A stretch of DNA of 28,735 bases from Rickettsia typhi (GCA_945875975.1 CAMCMD010000017.1:1-28735); one strand, 5' to 3'. Shown: positions 9,751 to 17,930, counted from the stretch's first letter. Numbers and translations are program-made. The notes: generated by a model from the sequence alone, not told the origin.

Positions 9751-11256
9751 ATGCTACAAAACAAACATATTATCAGATTCTCCTTTATAGGTTTGTTTCT
9801 AAATATCATAGCAAATATCGTGCTCTACCGGTATTTTATGATTGAAGAAGTAGTTTTAAAACAAGTAGCTAATCATAATACTTATTTGGCAGAGGTATAT
9901 AAATCAGGAGTTTGGGATAATAATCGAAGCGCTATTGAAAAACTTAAAGAAAATGATTATTCGCATTTATTAACCGATGCAGATTTCATCCTATTTACAA
10001 AAAGTTCTTCCAGCTTCCTCAAAACTACCAACGCAATGGTAACTATTTATGATAGAACTGGCAAAAAACTTTTATCAAATACAAATTACAGCATTTCTAA
10101 CATCGACCAATCTAGCAATCTAGATAGTTATGGTTTAATTTTATTGAACTTAGATAAGTACTTTTTACAAGCTTATATCTCAACTAATGCATTAGGGGAA
10201 GCTTACCAGGGAAAAACAGTTCATTCTTTGATCTCTAGGTCGGTAATCACCGATGAAAATGATAATAAGGTTGAAAAATCTTTTATCATTAGCTACATAC
10301 CTATTATCAATTCTTCCACTGGAAGCTTTAACATAGAAGGAGTGATGGAAATTACTAATGATATCATGGAACAATGGGACAATATAACTTATCTGGAGAA
10401 ACGTATATTTATAGCCTTTGTGCTAGTGTTTATGGTCTTTTTTATCATAGTTATGTACAACACCAACTACGCGCAAAGAATCATTAATAAACAATTTGAA
10501 ACTAATAGAGATCTAGAAGGTGCAAAAATTAAAGCAGAAACAGAAAGTTTAGCTAAAACTGAATTTCTAGCTAATATTAGCCATGAACTAAGAACTCCAT
10601 TGAATGCAATAATTGGATTTTCAGAAATCATGATTGCTGAAACTTATGGCAAAGTGGAAAATGTACAGTATAAAGATTACATAACAGATATTAATAATTC
10701 TGGAAAACATTTGCTTAGCGTAATCAATGATATTCTTGATTTTTCTAAAGCCGCTGCTGATAAGCTCCAAGTAGATAAAATTGAGCTGGATCTAAATAAA
10801 CTTGCCTCATCAAGTATGAGGTTTGTTAAACCAAGAGCAGATGAAGCCTCTGTTAAGCTTATCGAAGATTTTCCTGCTGAGCATGTAATTATTTACGCTG
10901 ACCCCAAAAGACTAAAGCAAGCGTTGCTTAATTTACTTTCTAACTCTGTTAAATTCACTCCAGCAGAAGGCTCCGTCACACTAGCTATTAGAAAAAATGT
11001 TGTAGAGAAATTAGTGTATATTTCAGTTACTGATACCGGAATTGGGATGAGCGATCAAGATATTCCAAAAGCTTTATCTTCTTTTGGTCAAATAGATAAT
11101 AAGTTAAGTAGAAAGTACGAAGGAACTGGCCTTGGCTTACCATTGACAAAAAAACTCGTTGAATTGATGAGCGGAAAATTCGACCTGAAGAGTTCTCCGG
11201 GAAAAGGGACTACTGTTACTATCGAATTTGAGTACACTGAAAGTATACAGGTATAG
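9751..11256 (+). CDS. Membrane sensor histidine kinase (PleC/DivJ-like HisKA-HATPase_c)
   Basis: 501 residues. One membrane segment at about 9-30, a roughly 185-residue extracytoplasmic sensor region with PAS/Cache-like size, and a second membrane segment at about 218-238. A short linker leads to a HisKA dimerisation domain with phospho-acceptor H278 in EFLANISHELRTPLNAIIGF, then an HATPase domain: N-box LLNLLSNSVKFTP (N394/N398), G1 DTGIGM (D428, G430, G432) and G2 GTGLGL (458-462). The H-box sequence and overall form resemble the PleC/DivJ group of alphaproteobacterial kinases that act on DivK-type regulators; that subgrouping is inference. There is no receiver domain and no response-regulator gene next to it, so it is an orphan kinase. 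Its last 29 bp overlap an upstream extension of the next frame, but the next true start is downstream at 11339. Confidence 0.9.
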   Translation: MLQNKHIIRFSFIGLFLNIIANIVLYRYFMIEEVVLKQVANHNTYLAEVYKSGVWDNNRSAIEKLKENDYSHLLTDADFILFTKSSSSFLKTTNAMVTIYDRTGKKLLSNTNYSISNIDQSSNLDSYGLILLNLDKYFLQAYISTNALGEAYQGKTVHSLISRSVITDENDNKVEKSFIISYIPIINSSTGSFNIEGVMEITNDIMEQWDNITYLEKRIFIAFVLVFMVFFIIVMYNTNYAQRIINKQFETNRDLEGAKIKAETESLAKTEFLANISHELRTPLNAIIGFSEIMIAETYGKVENVQYKDYITDINNSGKHLLSVINDILDFSKAAADKLQVDKIELDLNKLASSSMRFVKPRADEASVKLIEDFPAEHVIIYADPKRLKQALLNLLSNSVKFTPAEGSVTLAIRKNVVEKLVYISVTDTGIGMSDQDIPKALSSFGQIDNKLSRKYEGTGLGLPLTKKLVELMSGKFDLKSSPGKGTTVTIEFEYTESIQV

Positions 11257-11338
11257 TACCAATTCTACTAGACTAGTAAATATTTTTGTATATTATGTAA
11301 CCTTGTATGGTTATTTAAGTAATCACCCACTTGAAGAA

Positions 11339-12034
11339 ATGAAAAAAAGCTTATTTTTAATATTATTTACATTAATCTCGCTACCAAGCGCTAGGGCAGA
11401 TGATCAGAACTTTGGCCAAATAGTACAGAGACAATCTAAGCAGATACAGGAACTAAAAACTAGACTACAAGATCTAGAAAAGAGCGTTGCAGAGTTAAAG
11501 CTTAATCTTAATAACGGGTTATCGGCTCCAAAAACTACTGGGACTTCTATACCCTCTCCGATGGGAGGAAATCAAGTAGCCGAAGCGATTTTGGATCCAA
11601 ATGATTCGAATAGTTCTTTGGACAAAAATAAGCCGGGCGCTTCAAACTCGGGAGAGAAATCGGAATATGATTTAGCTTTAATTTCTCTGAAAGATGGAAA
11701 ATTTGAAGATGCCGAAAGACAATTTGCTGACTTTATAAGTAAATATCCATCAAGCGGATTACAAAGTAATGCAACCTTTTGGTATGCAGAAACTTTTTAT
11801 CGTCGAGAACTGTTTAATAAAGCAGCTGTAAATTACTTACAAAGCTACAAAAAATATCCAAAAGGAGCAAAAGCACAAGATTCTTTACTTAAATTATCCT
11901 ACTCTCTTGCTAGCTTGAATAAAAAGAAAGAAGCCTGTAGTATGCTGATTAAATTAGAACAAGAATTTCCTCAAAGGCCTATAGACTCTGTAAAACGAGC
12001 TCAAGAAGCTAGGGATAATTTCCAATGCAAATAA
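11339..12034 (+). CDS. cpoB: Cell division coordinator CpoB (YbgF), periplasmic TPR protein
   Basis: 231 residues counted from the ATG at 11339. The same frame is open upstream to 11228, but only at 11339 does a signal peptide begin (MKKSLFLILFTLISLPSARA, cleavage near RADD). After cleavage comes a short coiled coil (about residues 25-60, QRQSKQIQELKTRLQDLEKS), a low-complexity Ser/Asn/Gly linker and three TPR-like repeats (YDLALISLKDGKFEDAERQF, NATFWYAETFYRRELFNKAA, AQDSLLKLSYSLASLNKKKE). This trimeric coiled coil plus TPR layout is that of YbgF/CpoB, which works with Tol-Pal and peptidoglycan synthesis during outer-membrane constriction. No tol or pal genes are in the window, so in this genome cpoB is separated from them or they lie elsewhere. 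It is followed after 5 bp by the next gene. Confidence 0.88.
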   Translation: MKKSLFLILFTLISLPSARADDQNFGQIVQRQSKQIQELKTRLQDLEKSVAELKLNLNNGLSAPKTTGTSIPSPMGGNQVAEAILDPNDSNSSLDKNKPGASNSGEKSEYDLALISLKDGKFEDAERQFADFISKYPSSGLQSNATFWYAETFYRRELFNKAAVNYLQSYKKYPKGAKAQDSLLKLSYSLASLNKKKEACSMLIKLEQEFPQRPIDSVKRAQEARDNFQCK

Positions 12035-12039
12035 ACTAA

Positions 12040-12705
12040 GTGAGTTCAGAAGTGGCAGACATTCTTGATGAAGTTTTAAATGACGAAAAAGATGAAAAAC
12101 GATTAGCATTGTTTCGCAAAGCATTGCCTACAATAATTGTTACTACAATATTTATTGCTATATCTATGGCTGGTTATGGCTGGTATAAAAATAGAATAGT
12201 TGAACATCACAAAGAAATTGGTGATATGTTCATAGACCTTGCCTCAGGGCAAGTTACTGATGTATCTTTAAGAAATAATTCACTAGAACAATTGATTGAG
12301 CAAGGTGGAACACGTCAATCTGAACTAGCCGAAATACAATTAATCCACTTTATGCTTAATAACGACCCAGCCTCATCTATGGCCAGGTTAGAAAGTATCA
12401 TTGATAATAATAGTTATTTTGAGATTACTACTTCATACGCTAGACTTTTGTGGCTTGGCATTATTCTAGACCAAAGGGAACTAACCGAAGTAATGCAGAT
12501 AAAAGCTAGGACTTACCTAGATCATTTCTCAAAAGAGGATCAATTATTCTTTGCCAGTGCGACTCTTCTAAAGTCGTTTTTTTATAAAAAAAATGGCCAG
12601 GACGATTTAGCAATGAAATACGCCAACTCTCTTCTTAAAATGGAAAGTGCATCAATAATACTCAAGGAACAAGCTGTTGCTATCCTTGCTAGTTTAAAAA
12701 AATAA
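12040..12705 (+). CDS. YfgM-like membrane-anchored TPR protein
   Basis: 221 residues from a GTG start at 12040, 5 bp after cpoB; a GTG at 12052 is an alternative. The short cytosolic N-terminus (ADILDEVLNDEKDEKRLALF) is followed by one membrane helix at about 29-47 and a periplasmic helical region that fits divergent tetratricopeptide repeats. This arrangement, and the position directly before a BamB-like gene, matches the alphaproteobacterial relatives of YfgM, an accessory factor near the SecYEG translocon and periplasmic chaperones. Sequence motifs alone are weak, and the call leans on topology and neighbours. No Shine-Dalgarno of quality is visible, so translation may be coupled to cpoB. 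Confidence 0.65.
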   Translation: MSSEVADILDEVLNDEKDEKRLALFRKALPTIIVTTIFIAISMAGYGWYKNRIVEHHKEIGDMFIDLASGQVTDVSLRNNSLEQLIEQGGTRQSELAEIQLIHFMLNNDPASSMARLESIIDNNSYFEITTSYARLLWLGIILDQRELTEVMQIKARTYLDHFSKEDQLFFASATLLKSFFYKKNGQDDLAMKYANSLLKMESASIILKEQAVAILASLKK

Positions 12706-12724
12706 AAAAGTGGATAAATAAACT

Positions 12725-13963
12725 ATGAAAAAAATATTTTTTACGTTTCTGGTATCATTAGTTCTAAGTAGTTGTGATCATATTGGAAGCACGCGTGTTA
12801 AAAACCTCATTGACTTAACTCCTAAACTTGAGGCAGATTTAAATGAGAAAATTGTTCTATCTGATGCAAAAAAGAATCCTTTTTCAAATGAAAAAATAAA
12901 GTCCTATAAGATTGCCAAGCATTCGATTATTGCACAACCGGCTATTGCAAAAAAAGTAATCTATAGCGTTGACAGTCAAGGACATGTCTCCGCATTCTCT
13001 CTGAAGGATAATAAAATAACTTGGACAACAGACATTGCTAAAGGCTCACTTGATCGCAATTTTAATGCTGGTGGAATACTATATAGTGATGAAAAATTAT
13101 TTGTTACTAATGGTTCTAGAAACCTGGTTATCCTCGATGCTCAAACTGGTGATGAAATTATTCGTAAAGAATTTCCCGATATACTACGCACTAAACCCGT
13201 AATGGGCGATGATCGTATTTTACTAGTACAAACAATAAGCAACCAGCTTATAGCCTATGATATTAAATCATCAAATTTATTATGGATACACGAAGGTGGC
13301 ATTGAAACTATTTCTACTAGAAACCATGTTGCTCCGGTTATAAACGGCCATTACGCGCTTATTAGCTATAGTTCTGGAGAGGTTTTGTATATAGATATAA
13401 AATCAGGTAAAGAAAAGTGGGTTTTTAGCTTCTCAAATATGGGGGATGCCGGCCTACCAAGTTTTGATCCAGCTCTAATAGTTGCAGCTCCTATCATCAG
13501 TGATTCCTACGCTTATTTTGCGACAAGCAATGGTAAGGTAATAAAAATTAATTTAGATAATGGCATTCCAGCATGGCAAAGACAAGCAGATGACGTTCAA
13601 TCTATTAGCCTGTTTGGGGATAATCTGTTTATAACGAACAATGCACGCCAGGTAGCCGCACTCTCAACCCATAACGGAAAAGTAAAATGGGTGGGTAATT
13701 TAATATCTGAGGAAGAAAGAAAGACTAAAAGACCTGGGACAGTTATATTACAGACTCCATTCGTTAGCGCAATAGAAGACAACCGCATTGCAGTGAATGT
13801 TGTTGCATCTAATGGTCAATTATACCAATTTATTCAAGACGAGACAGGCCAATTACCTCTACAGCCTAGAATAGTAAAAATTGAAAAACAAGTACGTTAT
13901 CAATGGCTATCTTGTTGCACTGGGAAACTGCACCTTATTACTGCTCGTGATATAAAATTTTAA
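12725..13963 (+). CDS. bamB: BamB-like outer-membrane assembly lipoprotein (PQQ-type beta-propeller)
   Basis: 412 residues. The signal peptide ends in a lipobox (VLSSC, lipidated Cys17). The mature protein is a beta-propeller built of repeats such as KVIYSVDSQGHVSAFSLKDN, GEVLYIDIKSGKEKWVFSFS, GKVIKINLDNGIPAWQRQ and RQVAALSTHNGKVKWVGNL, each with the D..TG/G.. W pattern of PQQ-like blades. BamB is the propeller lipoprotein that assists BamA in outer-membrane protein folding. The upstream YfgM-like gene is the standard neighbour; the der/engA gene often found next is absent. It begins 19 bp after the YfgM-like gene. The closing residues CCTGKLHLI are unusual in having two adjacent cysteines. 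Confidence 0.85.
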   Translation: MKKIFFTFLVSLVLSSCDHIGSTRVKNLIDLTPKLEADLNEKIVLSDAKKNPFSNEKIKSYKIAKHSIIAQPAIAKKVIYSVDSQGHVSAFSLKDNKITWTTDIAKGSLDRNFNAGGILYSDEKLFVTNGSRNLVILDAQTGDEIIRKEFPDILRTKPVMGDDRILLVQTISNQLIAYDIKSSNLLWIHEGGIETISTRNHVAPVINGHYALISYSSGEVLYIDIKSGKEKWVFSFSNMGDAGLPSFDPALIVAAPIISDSYAYFATSNGKVIKINLDNGIPAWQRQADDVQSISLFGDNLFITNNARQVAALSTHNGKVKWVGNLISEEERKTKRPGTVILQTPFVSAIEDNRIAVNVVASNGQLYQFIQDETGQLPLQPRIVKIEKQVRYQWLSCCTGKLHLITARDIKF

Positions 13964-13986
13964 ATAAATTGAATATTTCAACTTAT

Positions 13987-14014
13987 ATCAATCCTGACCT
14001 AAATCAGATTTGAT
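13987..14014 (+). terminator. Imperfect hairpin after the bamB-like gene
   Basis: The 85-bp gap between the bamB-like gene and the MFS gene holds an interrupted inverted repeat (outer arms ATCAA/TTGAT, inner arms CTGA/TCAG). It lacks a U-tract, so it is at best a weak or processing hairpin. It is the only structure seen between the envelope cluster and the permease gene. Confidence 0.2.
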
Positions 14015-14048
14015 GTTACTAATATATTGGTTTATGGAATAATTATTA

Positions 14049-15323
14049 ATGAATAAACGTCGGTCCATTTTTTTATCAGCAATCTCGGGTAATATACTAG
14101 AGTATTATGATTTTACTGTATACGCAGTATTTTCTCTTGCAATTGGCAAAACTTTCTTTCCTGGTGACTCAGAAATTGTCCAAGTTCTATCTACTCTTGC
14201 CGTATTTGCTGTCGGATTTGTTACCAGGCCTATTGGCGGAATAATATTTGGTTATATCGCTGATAAGCATGGAAGAAGAGTTTCACTGATTGTTTCAATG
14301 TTAGGTATGACAATACCTACCTTCATTATGGGCTTGATTCCTGCGCACTCAGAAATAGGATACCTAGCTCCAGCCATATTAGTCTTTATGCGTTTACTTC
14401 AGGGTTTATGCATTAGCGGAGAAGGGGCTGGGGCAGCTATATTTATTCTTGAGCACTATCAAAATTTGAGGCCTGGTTTCACCGCAGGCATAGTCCACGC
14501 CTCAAACATAGCTGGCACGTTGCTTGCCACTATAGTTGGTATTATACTAGCACATTTCTTTCCCTACTTAGAGTTTGCTTGGAGATTTGCTTTTATACTA
14601 GGCGGAGTAATGGGGTTAGTCGGTTTTTATTTTAGACTTAGAGTATCCGAAACTCCTATCTTTGAAATGCTTGCAGAAAAAAAGAAGACCCTTAAATCTC
14701 CGTTTTTTCATGTTCTTAAAACCGCAAAAAGCTCTATGTTTATTACTGTCTGTCTTGGTGCTAGTGCAAGTAGCGTGGTATATTTAATAAAAACATATAT
14801 TACCATTTATTATTGTAATATATTACATTTTGAGGACACTATAGCTAGATCATACCTTGCCTACTCATCAATTATTATGATGTGTGCTATGCCAGTTTCA
14901 GGCCATATCTCAGATAAAATTGGTCGATTTAATATGATTACTCTATCTTCAGCAGCAGTAGTTATCTTGGCTCTTCCTTGCTTTATGTTGCTTTCGTGCG
15001 AAGGAACAATAGAACAACTTATTGCGCTAACCATTCTAGCGATCCTCGGCGGAATGCTTGCTGGCACTGCTTATATATTCGTTATTTCCTTATTTTCTCC
15101 GGATCAAAGATTCTCAGGCGTAGCGTTTAGTTATAATCTTGGAATAGCTTTATGTGGAGGTACTTCTGCTGCTATTTCACGCTGGCTTGTTGAAATAACA
15201 GGACTTTATTATTCACCTGCTTTTTATATAATGCTTACATCTAGTATATTTTTGATAGTAATTTATGTAATGCGAGATACAGTTAAAGAGGTACTAGAAA
15301 CCAACCTAAGCCAGAAGAAATGA
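14049..15323 (+). CDS. MFS transporter of the ProP/metabolite:H+ symporter type
   Basis: 424 residues with twelve predicted membrane helices. The first helix carries GNILEYYDFTVYA, the signature of the metabolite:H+ symporter group (proline/betaine ProP, citrate, alpha-ketoglutarate permeases). The loop 2-3 MFS motif reads GYIADKHGRR, with related HISDKIGR at loop 8-9. RLLQGLCISGEGAGA in helix 4 also fits. Rickettsiaceae carry many ProP paralogues, presumably for importing host osmolytes or metabolites, so the substrate cannot be told from sequence. It overlaps the next gene by 4 bp (ATGA), which implies translational coupling. Confidence 0.85.
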   Translation: MNKRRSIFLSAISGNILEYYDFTVYAVFSLAIGKTFFPGDSEIVQVLSTLAVFAVGFVTRPIGGIIFGYIADKHGRRVSLIVSMLGMTIPTFIMGLIPAHSEIGYLAPAILVFMRLLQGLCISGEGAGAAIFILEHYQNLRPGFTAGIVHASNIAGTLLATIVGIILAHFFPYLEFAWRFAFILGGVMGLVGFYFRLRVSETPIFEMLAEKKKTLKSPFFHVLKTAKSSMFITVCLGASASSVVYLIKTYITIYYCNILHFEDTIARSYLAYSSIIMMCAMPVSGHISDKIGRFNMITLSSAAVVILALPCFMLLSCEGTIEQLIALTILAILGGMLAGTAYIFVISLFSPDQRFSGVAFSYNLGIALCGGTSAAISRWLVEITGLYYSPAFYIMLTSSIFLIVIYVMRDTVKEVLETNLSQKK

Positions 15324-15655
15324 TACGTTACAATTTAGGCATACTGGCTGAATATTGTGTACTTATATATTATTTAATAAGACTTTACCAACCTCTGCAC
15401 CATAGATATAAATCTTATGTTGGAGAAATAGACCTCATCATGAAACGTGGTAATCAGCTAGTATTTATTGAGGTGAAAGCTAGAAAACATGGACTACATG
15501 ATGGTATAGTTTCTGACAATCAGCAACAAAGAATTACTAGAACTGCAGAGTTATTTATTACAAAGCATCAACAGTATAATAGATATAATATACGATTTGA
15601 CTTGGTTGTAGTAAAACCATACCGCCTACCCATAATCATAAAAAATGCATGGTAG
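15320..15655 (+). CDS. YraN/UPF0102 family protein with endonuclease-like fold
   Basis: 111 residues. The UPF0102 core is visible: a helix, then YVGEIDLIMKRGNQLVFIEVKAR (about residues 33-55), giving the restriction-endonuclease-type metal motif with Glu36/Asp38 and E51-x-K53. After it comes the QQQRITRTAELFI helix and RFDLVVV. YraN family proteins are widely conserved, usually next to rsmI/gsh genes, with no settled biochemical role; a Holliday-junction-resolvase-like fold is established for the family. The start overlaps the permease stop, and hemF begins 4 bp after its stop. The N-terminus is a little atypical (LAEYCVLIYYLIRLYQ), lacking the usual GxxxGExxA helix intact. Confidence 0.8.
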   Translation: MIRYNLGILAEYCVLIYYLIRLYQPLHHRYKSYVGEIDLIMKRGNQLVFIEVKARKHGLHDGIVSDNQQQRITRTAELFITKHQQYNRYNIRFDLVVVKPYRLPIIIKNAW

Positions 15656-15659
15656 CTAA

Positions 15660-16493
15660 ATGCAAGATCAGAGAAATATAGCAGCAAGCTGGTTTGAATC
15701 ATTACGAGATAAAATTTGTACTTCCTTTGAAGGTATAGAAAAAGAATTTGCATTAGATAAGAATGTGGGAGCTAGTTCTTTTGAACGTAAAAGCTGGAAA
15801 AGAGAAGGGGGTGGTGGGGGCGTGATGTCTCTTATGCATGGTAATGTTTTTGAGAAAGTAGGAGTTAATGTTTCCACAGTACATGGCGAATTTTCTGAAG
15901 CCATGAGAAAGCAAATTCCCGGAGCGCAGCAAGATCCAAAGTTTTTTGCTACCGGCATTTCAATGGTAGCTCATATGCGCTCGCCCCTCGTACCAGCTGT
16001 TCATTTTAACACACGATATATCGAAACAACAAAGAGTTGGTTTGGTGGTGGGAGTGATTTAACACCAATGTATGAAGATACCAGCGAGAGTGCAAAATTT
16101 CATCAAGCATTTAAAGATGCTTGCGATAAACATGACCCAAATTATTATCCTGATTTTAAAAAACAATGTGATGAGTATTTTTACCTAAAACACAGAAATG
16201 AACCAAGAGGTATCGGCGGCATATTCTATGATTACCTATCTAATGGCTTTGACCAAGATTTTGCTTTTACTAAAGACGTAGGCATGACAATACTTCAGAC
16301 ATACCCAGAAATTGTTAGAACAAAGATGAACTTAGCATGGAATGAAGAGCAAAGACGGCATCAACTTATAAAACGTGGAAGATATGTTGAATTCAATTTA
16401 CTATATGATCGTGGAACTAGCTTCGGCCTTGCTACAAACGGTAATGTTGAAGCAATTTTAATGTCCCTACCACCTGAAGTACTATGGCCTTAA
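15660..16493 (+). CDS. hemF: Oxygen-dependent coproporphyrinogen III oxidase
   Basis: 277 residues. HemF carries out the O2-dependent double decarboxylation of coproporphyrinogen III to protoporphyrinogen IX in haem synthesis. Diagnostic segments: REGGGGGVMSLMHGNVFEK (48-66), HMRSPLVPAVHFNTRY (105-120), the WFGGGSDLTP catalytic segment (127-136), EPRGIGGIFYDYL and RGRYVEFNLLYDRGTSFGL. The protein ends at SLPPEVLWP, some 20 residues earlier than the E. coli enzyme (299), but rickettsial HemF proteins are of this short kind. No obvious Shine-Dalgarno lies in the 4-bp gap after the YraN gene, so reinitiation is likely. It implies aerobic haem synthesis in this organism. Confidence 0.93.
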   Translation: MQDQRNIAASWFESLRDKICTSFEGIEKEFALDKNVGASSFERKSWKREGGGGGVMSLMHGNVFEKVGVNVSTVHGEFSEAMRKQIPGAQQDPKFFATGISMVAHMRSPLVPAVHFNTRYIETTKSWFGGGSDLTPMYEDTSESAKFHQAFKDACDKHDPNYYPDFKKQCDEYFYLKHRNEPRGIGGIFYDYLSNGFDQDFAFTKDVGMTILQTYPEIVRTKMNLAWNEEQRRHQLIKRGRYVEFNLLYDRGTSFGLATNGNVEAILMSLPPEVLWP

Positions 16494-16503
16494 GAGAAAA
16501 TTT

Positions 16504-16740
16504 ATGATAAAACCAGGGTTATATGAGCATTATAAAGGTCAGAAGTACGAAGTAATTGGTATATGTCGACACTCAGAAACCCTAGAAGAGCTTGTTGTTT
16601 ACAGAGCACTCTATGGCGATTACACGCTGTGGGTTAGGCCACATAAAATGTTTACAGATACTGTCACACTTGAAAATAGTGAGATTCCAAGATTTAAATT
16701 CTTGGGAAATCTATTTGAAAAATCACCCAAAATTGTATAA
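16504..16740 (+). CDS. DUF1653 domain protein
   Basis: 78 residues consisting of one DUF1653 domain: GLYEHYKGQKYEVIGICRHSETLEELVVYRALYGDYTLWVRP, then F-x-D and a closing RFKFLG. Members are small cytosolic beta-rich proteins of unknown function. It starts 10 bp after hemF with a short AGAGAA purine run as ribosome-binding site, and closes the permease-YraN-hemF series. No function is claimed. Confidence 0.8.
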   Translation: MIKPGLYEHYKGQKYEVIGICRHSETLEELVVYRALYGDYTLWVRPHKMFTDTVTLENSEIPRFKFLGNLFEKSPKIV

Positions 16741-16940
16741 TCCAACTTACTTGAAGAATGGTGGGCGGTAGTATACCATTTGATAACCAATAGAGAAATT
16801 AATATCGATTTAAACAATGTTTTTTGGATAACCCAGCAAACTGAACCAGCAATTTCTTACAAGGGTTGATTTTTTTAAATTTCAATTAAAGATAATAGAG
16901 GTTCTATTAAACCTTATAATTAAAAAAATGAAAGAATAAA

Positions 16941-17054
16941 ATGTCAAAAAATTATTATAAAACAGTAGAAGGGTTAAAAAGATCTATAAACAAAGAGAAT
17001 TTTGATAAAATTTATGAGGCTATCAAAAAAAGGGGTATTGGTTATGGAATATAA
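16941..17054 (+). CDS. Possible small protein (37 aa), unrecognised
   Basis: An ATG at 16941 preceded by a purine run (gaaagaataaa) opens a 37-codon frame reading MSKNYYKTVEGLKRSINKEN and ending ...KKRGIGYGI. It is charged and helical in composition. A second frame starting at the ATG at 17044 (MEYKLYEKFLP, 21 codons to 17109) overlaps its end, so the two could be one gene broken by a frameshift. It sits just upstream of two small unrecognised genes. The gap before it (16741-16940) contains only a weak 5-bp AGGTT/AACCT hairpin at about 16902-16917. It may be spurious. Confidence 0.3.
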   Translation: MSKNYYKTVEGLKRSINKENFDKIYEAIKKRGIGYGI

Positions 17055-17123
17055 ACTATATGAGAAATTTTTGCCTAAGCAAAATCAATTCCCTGTAACT
17101 TTTAAGTAAAAAAATAAACAAAC

Positions 17124-17429
17124 ATGGCTGAATTAATTTTAAATCTCTCTAAAAAATTAAACAAAAACATAGAGAAAAATGCAAGCTTTCTAAATTTAAC
17201 TAAAGAGAGATATTTAAGACAATTATTAGAACATTTAGCTTGGGTGATTGAATCTGAAATACCTTTTTTAGATCCAAGTTATATTGCTGCGGTTATTGCT
17301 GAAAGATTACCAACTCCCATTAACGATGAACAACAGTGGCTGCTTGGAGAGGAGGATCTTGATAATAATCCGGAAACTTTTTTAGAAAAAATTAGCACGC
17401 TCTTTAAAAAAATCAAATACAAGAAATGA
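17124..17429 (+). CDS. Hypothetical protein, possible ribbon-helix-helix-like N-terminus
   Basis: 101 residues, not recognised. The first 45 residues (ELILNLSKKLNKNIEKNASF then LNLTKERYLRQLLEHL) have the strand-helix-helix pattern and the N-K-x-I-x-x-x-A-x-x-L-x-x-T rhythm seen in CopG/Arc-type ribbon-helix-helix DNA-binding or antitoxin proteins, but the match is only by pattern. The rest is acidic (GEEDLDNNPETF) with a lysine-rich tail. It overlaps the next gene by 4 bp (ATGA), indicating a two-gene unit, and such a pair of small overlapping genes is also typical of toxin-antitoxin modules. No function is asserted. Confidence 0.6.
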   Translation: MAELILNLSKKLNKNIEKNASFLNLTKERYLRQLLEHLAWVIESEIPFLDPSYIAAVIAERLPTPINDEQQWLLGEEDLDNNPETFLEKISTLFKKIKYKK

Positions 17430-17698
17430 ATATGAATGACCCAGAAGAAGATTACTTAGAAATTAGTTTCGCACCAGAATTACTTTATTTGCTTAAATTA
17501 AAAGAAAGAGAAAAAGGTTCTGATTTAACCGAAGAAGAAGTAATAGAAATCCGTGATAATGCAATTGGCATGATGATAAGAGCCTCTATGTTAAGAAAAA
17601 TAGAAAAATCCAGAGGATATAAGGACATTGACCCTGAAAATTGTTGGGTAGAATGGAATGAATATAAAAAAACAAAAATAATACCTAATTTAACCTAA
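17426..17698 (+). CDS. Hypothetical protein (90 aa), coupled to the preceding gene
   Basis: 90 residues, not assigned to a named family. It is acidic and helical; notable segments are DLTEEEVIEIRDNAIGMMIR, SRGYKDIDPENCWVEWNEY and a short polar tail. The IRDNAI and RGYxDIDPENxWxEW segments look like a conserved family that I recall as uncharacterised. The ATGA overlap with the upstream gene implies coupled translation. Which member, if either, would be toxin or regulator cannot be told. A second Met two codons in (MNM) could be the true start. Confidence 0.6.
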   Translation: MNMNDPEEDYLEISFAPELLYLLKLKEREKGSDLTEEEVIEIRDNAIGMMIRASMLRKIEKSRGYKDIDPENCWVEWNEYKKTKIIPNLT

Positions 17699-17802
17699 AT
17701 TACTATAAGTGGCTAACAATGAAAAATTATTCACAAGTATTATGCATCTTGTTTAGGAAAAGGTCGTTTTTGTTCATAAGCTATTAAGAGAAAAAATAAC
17801 AA

Positions 17803-17879
17803 TGGTGGGCCCGGCAGGACTTGAACCTGCGACCACTCCGTTATGAGCGGAGCGCTCTAACCAACTGAGCTACAAGCCC
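17803..17879 (-). tRNA. tRNA with CAU anticodon, likely tRNA-Ile2
   Basis: A 77-nt cloverleaf with encoded CCA (17803-17805) and discriminator A. Acceptor stem GGGCTTG/CGGGCCC pairs with G-U pairs at positions 5-68 and 6-67. The D-arm holds AGCTCAGTTGGTTAGAGC. The anticodon stem CTCCG/CGGAG encloses CTCATAA, hence anticodon CAU. The T-arm is GCAGGTTCAAGTCCTGC. A CAU anticodon may be initiator Met, elongator Met or Ile2 (lysidine-modified). The initiator is unlikely, because it would show the C1/A72 mismatch and three GC pairs in the anticodon stem. The C4-G69 pair and tRNA-Ile-like body favour Ile2, but elongator Met is not excluded. Confidence 0.93.
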
Positions 17880-17901
17880 TAAGAGATACTCAATTGCTAT
17901 T

Positions 17902-17930
17902 CTTATATAACTGATAGCGATAAAAGTCCA
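17902..17930 (-). promoter_or_regulatory. Promoter of the CAU tRNA gene
   Basis: On the minus strand, -35 TGGACT (17930-17925) and -10 TATAAG (17907-17902) are separated by exactly 17 nt, and the tRNA 5' end lies 22 nt past the -10. The -10 matches the consensus at five of six positions and the -35 at four of six. This short intergenic region is shared with the start of the candidate non-coding RNA on the other strand, so it may be a divergent promoter region. Confidence 0.5.

Noticed and set aside
11228..11338. N-terminal extension of the cpoB frame overlapping the kinase gene
   Set aside because: The extension has no ribosome-binding site and would bury the obvious signal peptide that begins at 11339.
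15668..15958. 96-codon minus-strand frame opposite hemF
   Set aside because: Antisense to a conserved enzyme core, with a poly-proline run caused by the glycine-rich hemF segment.
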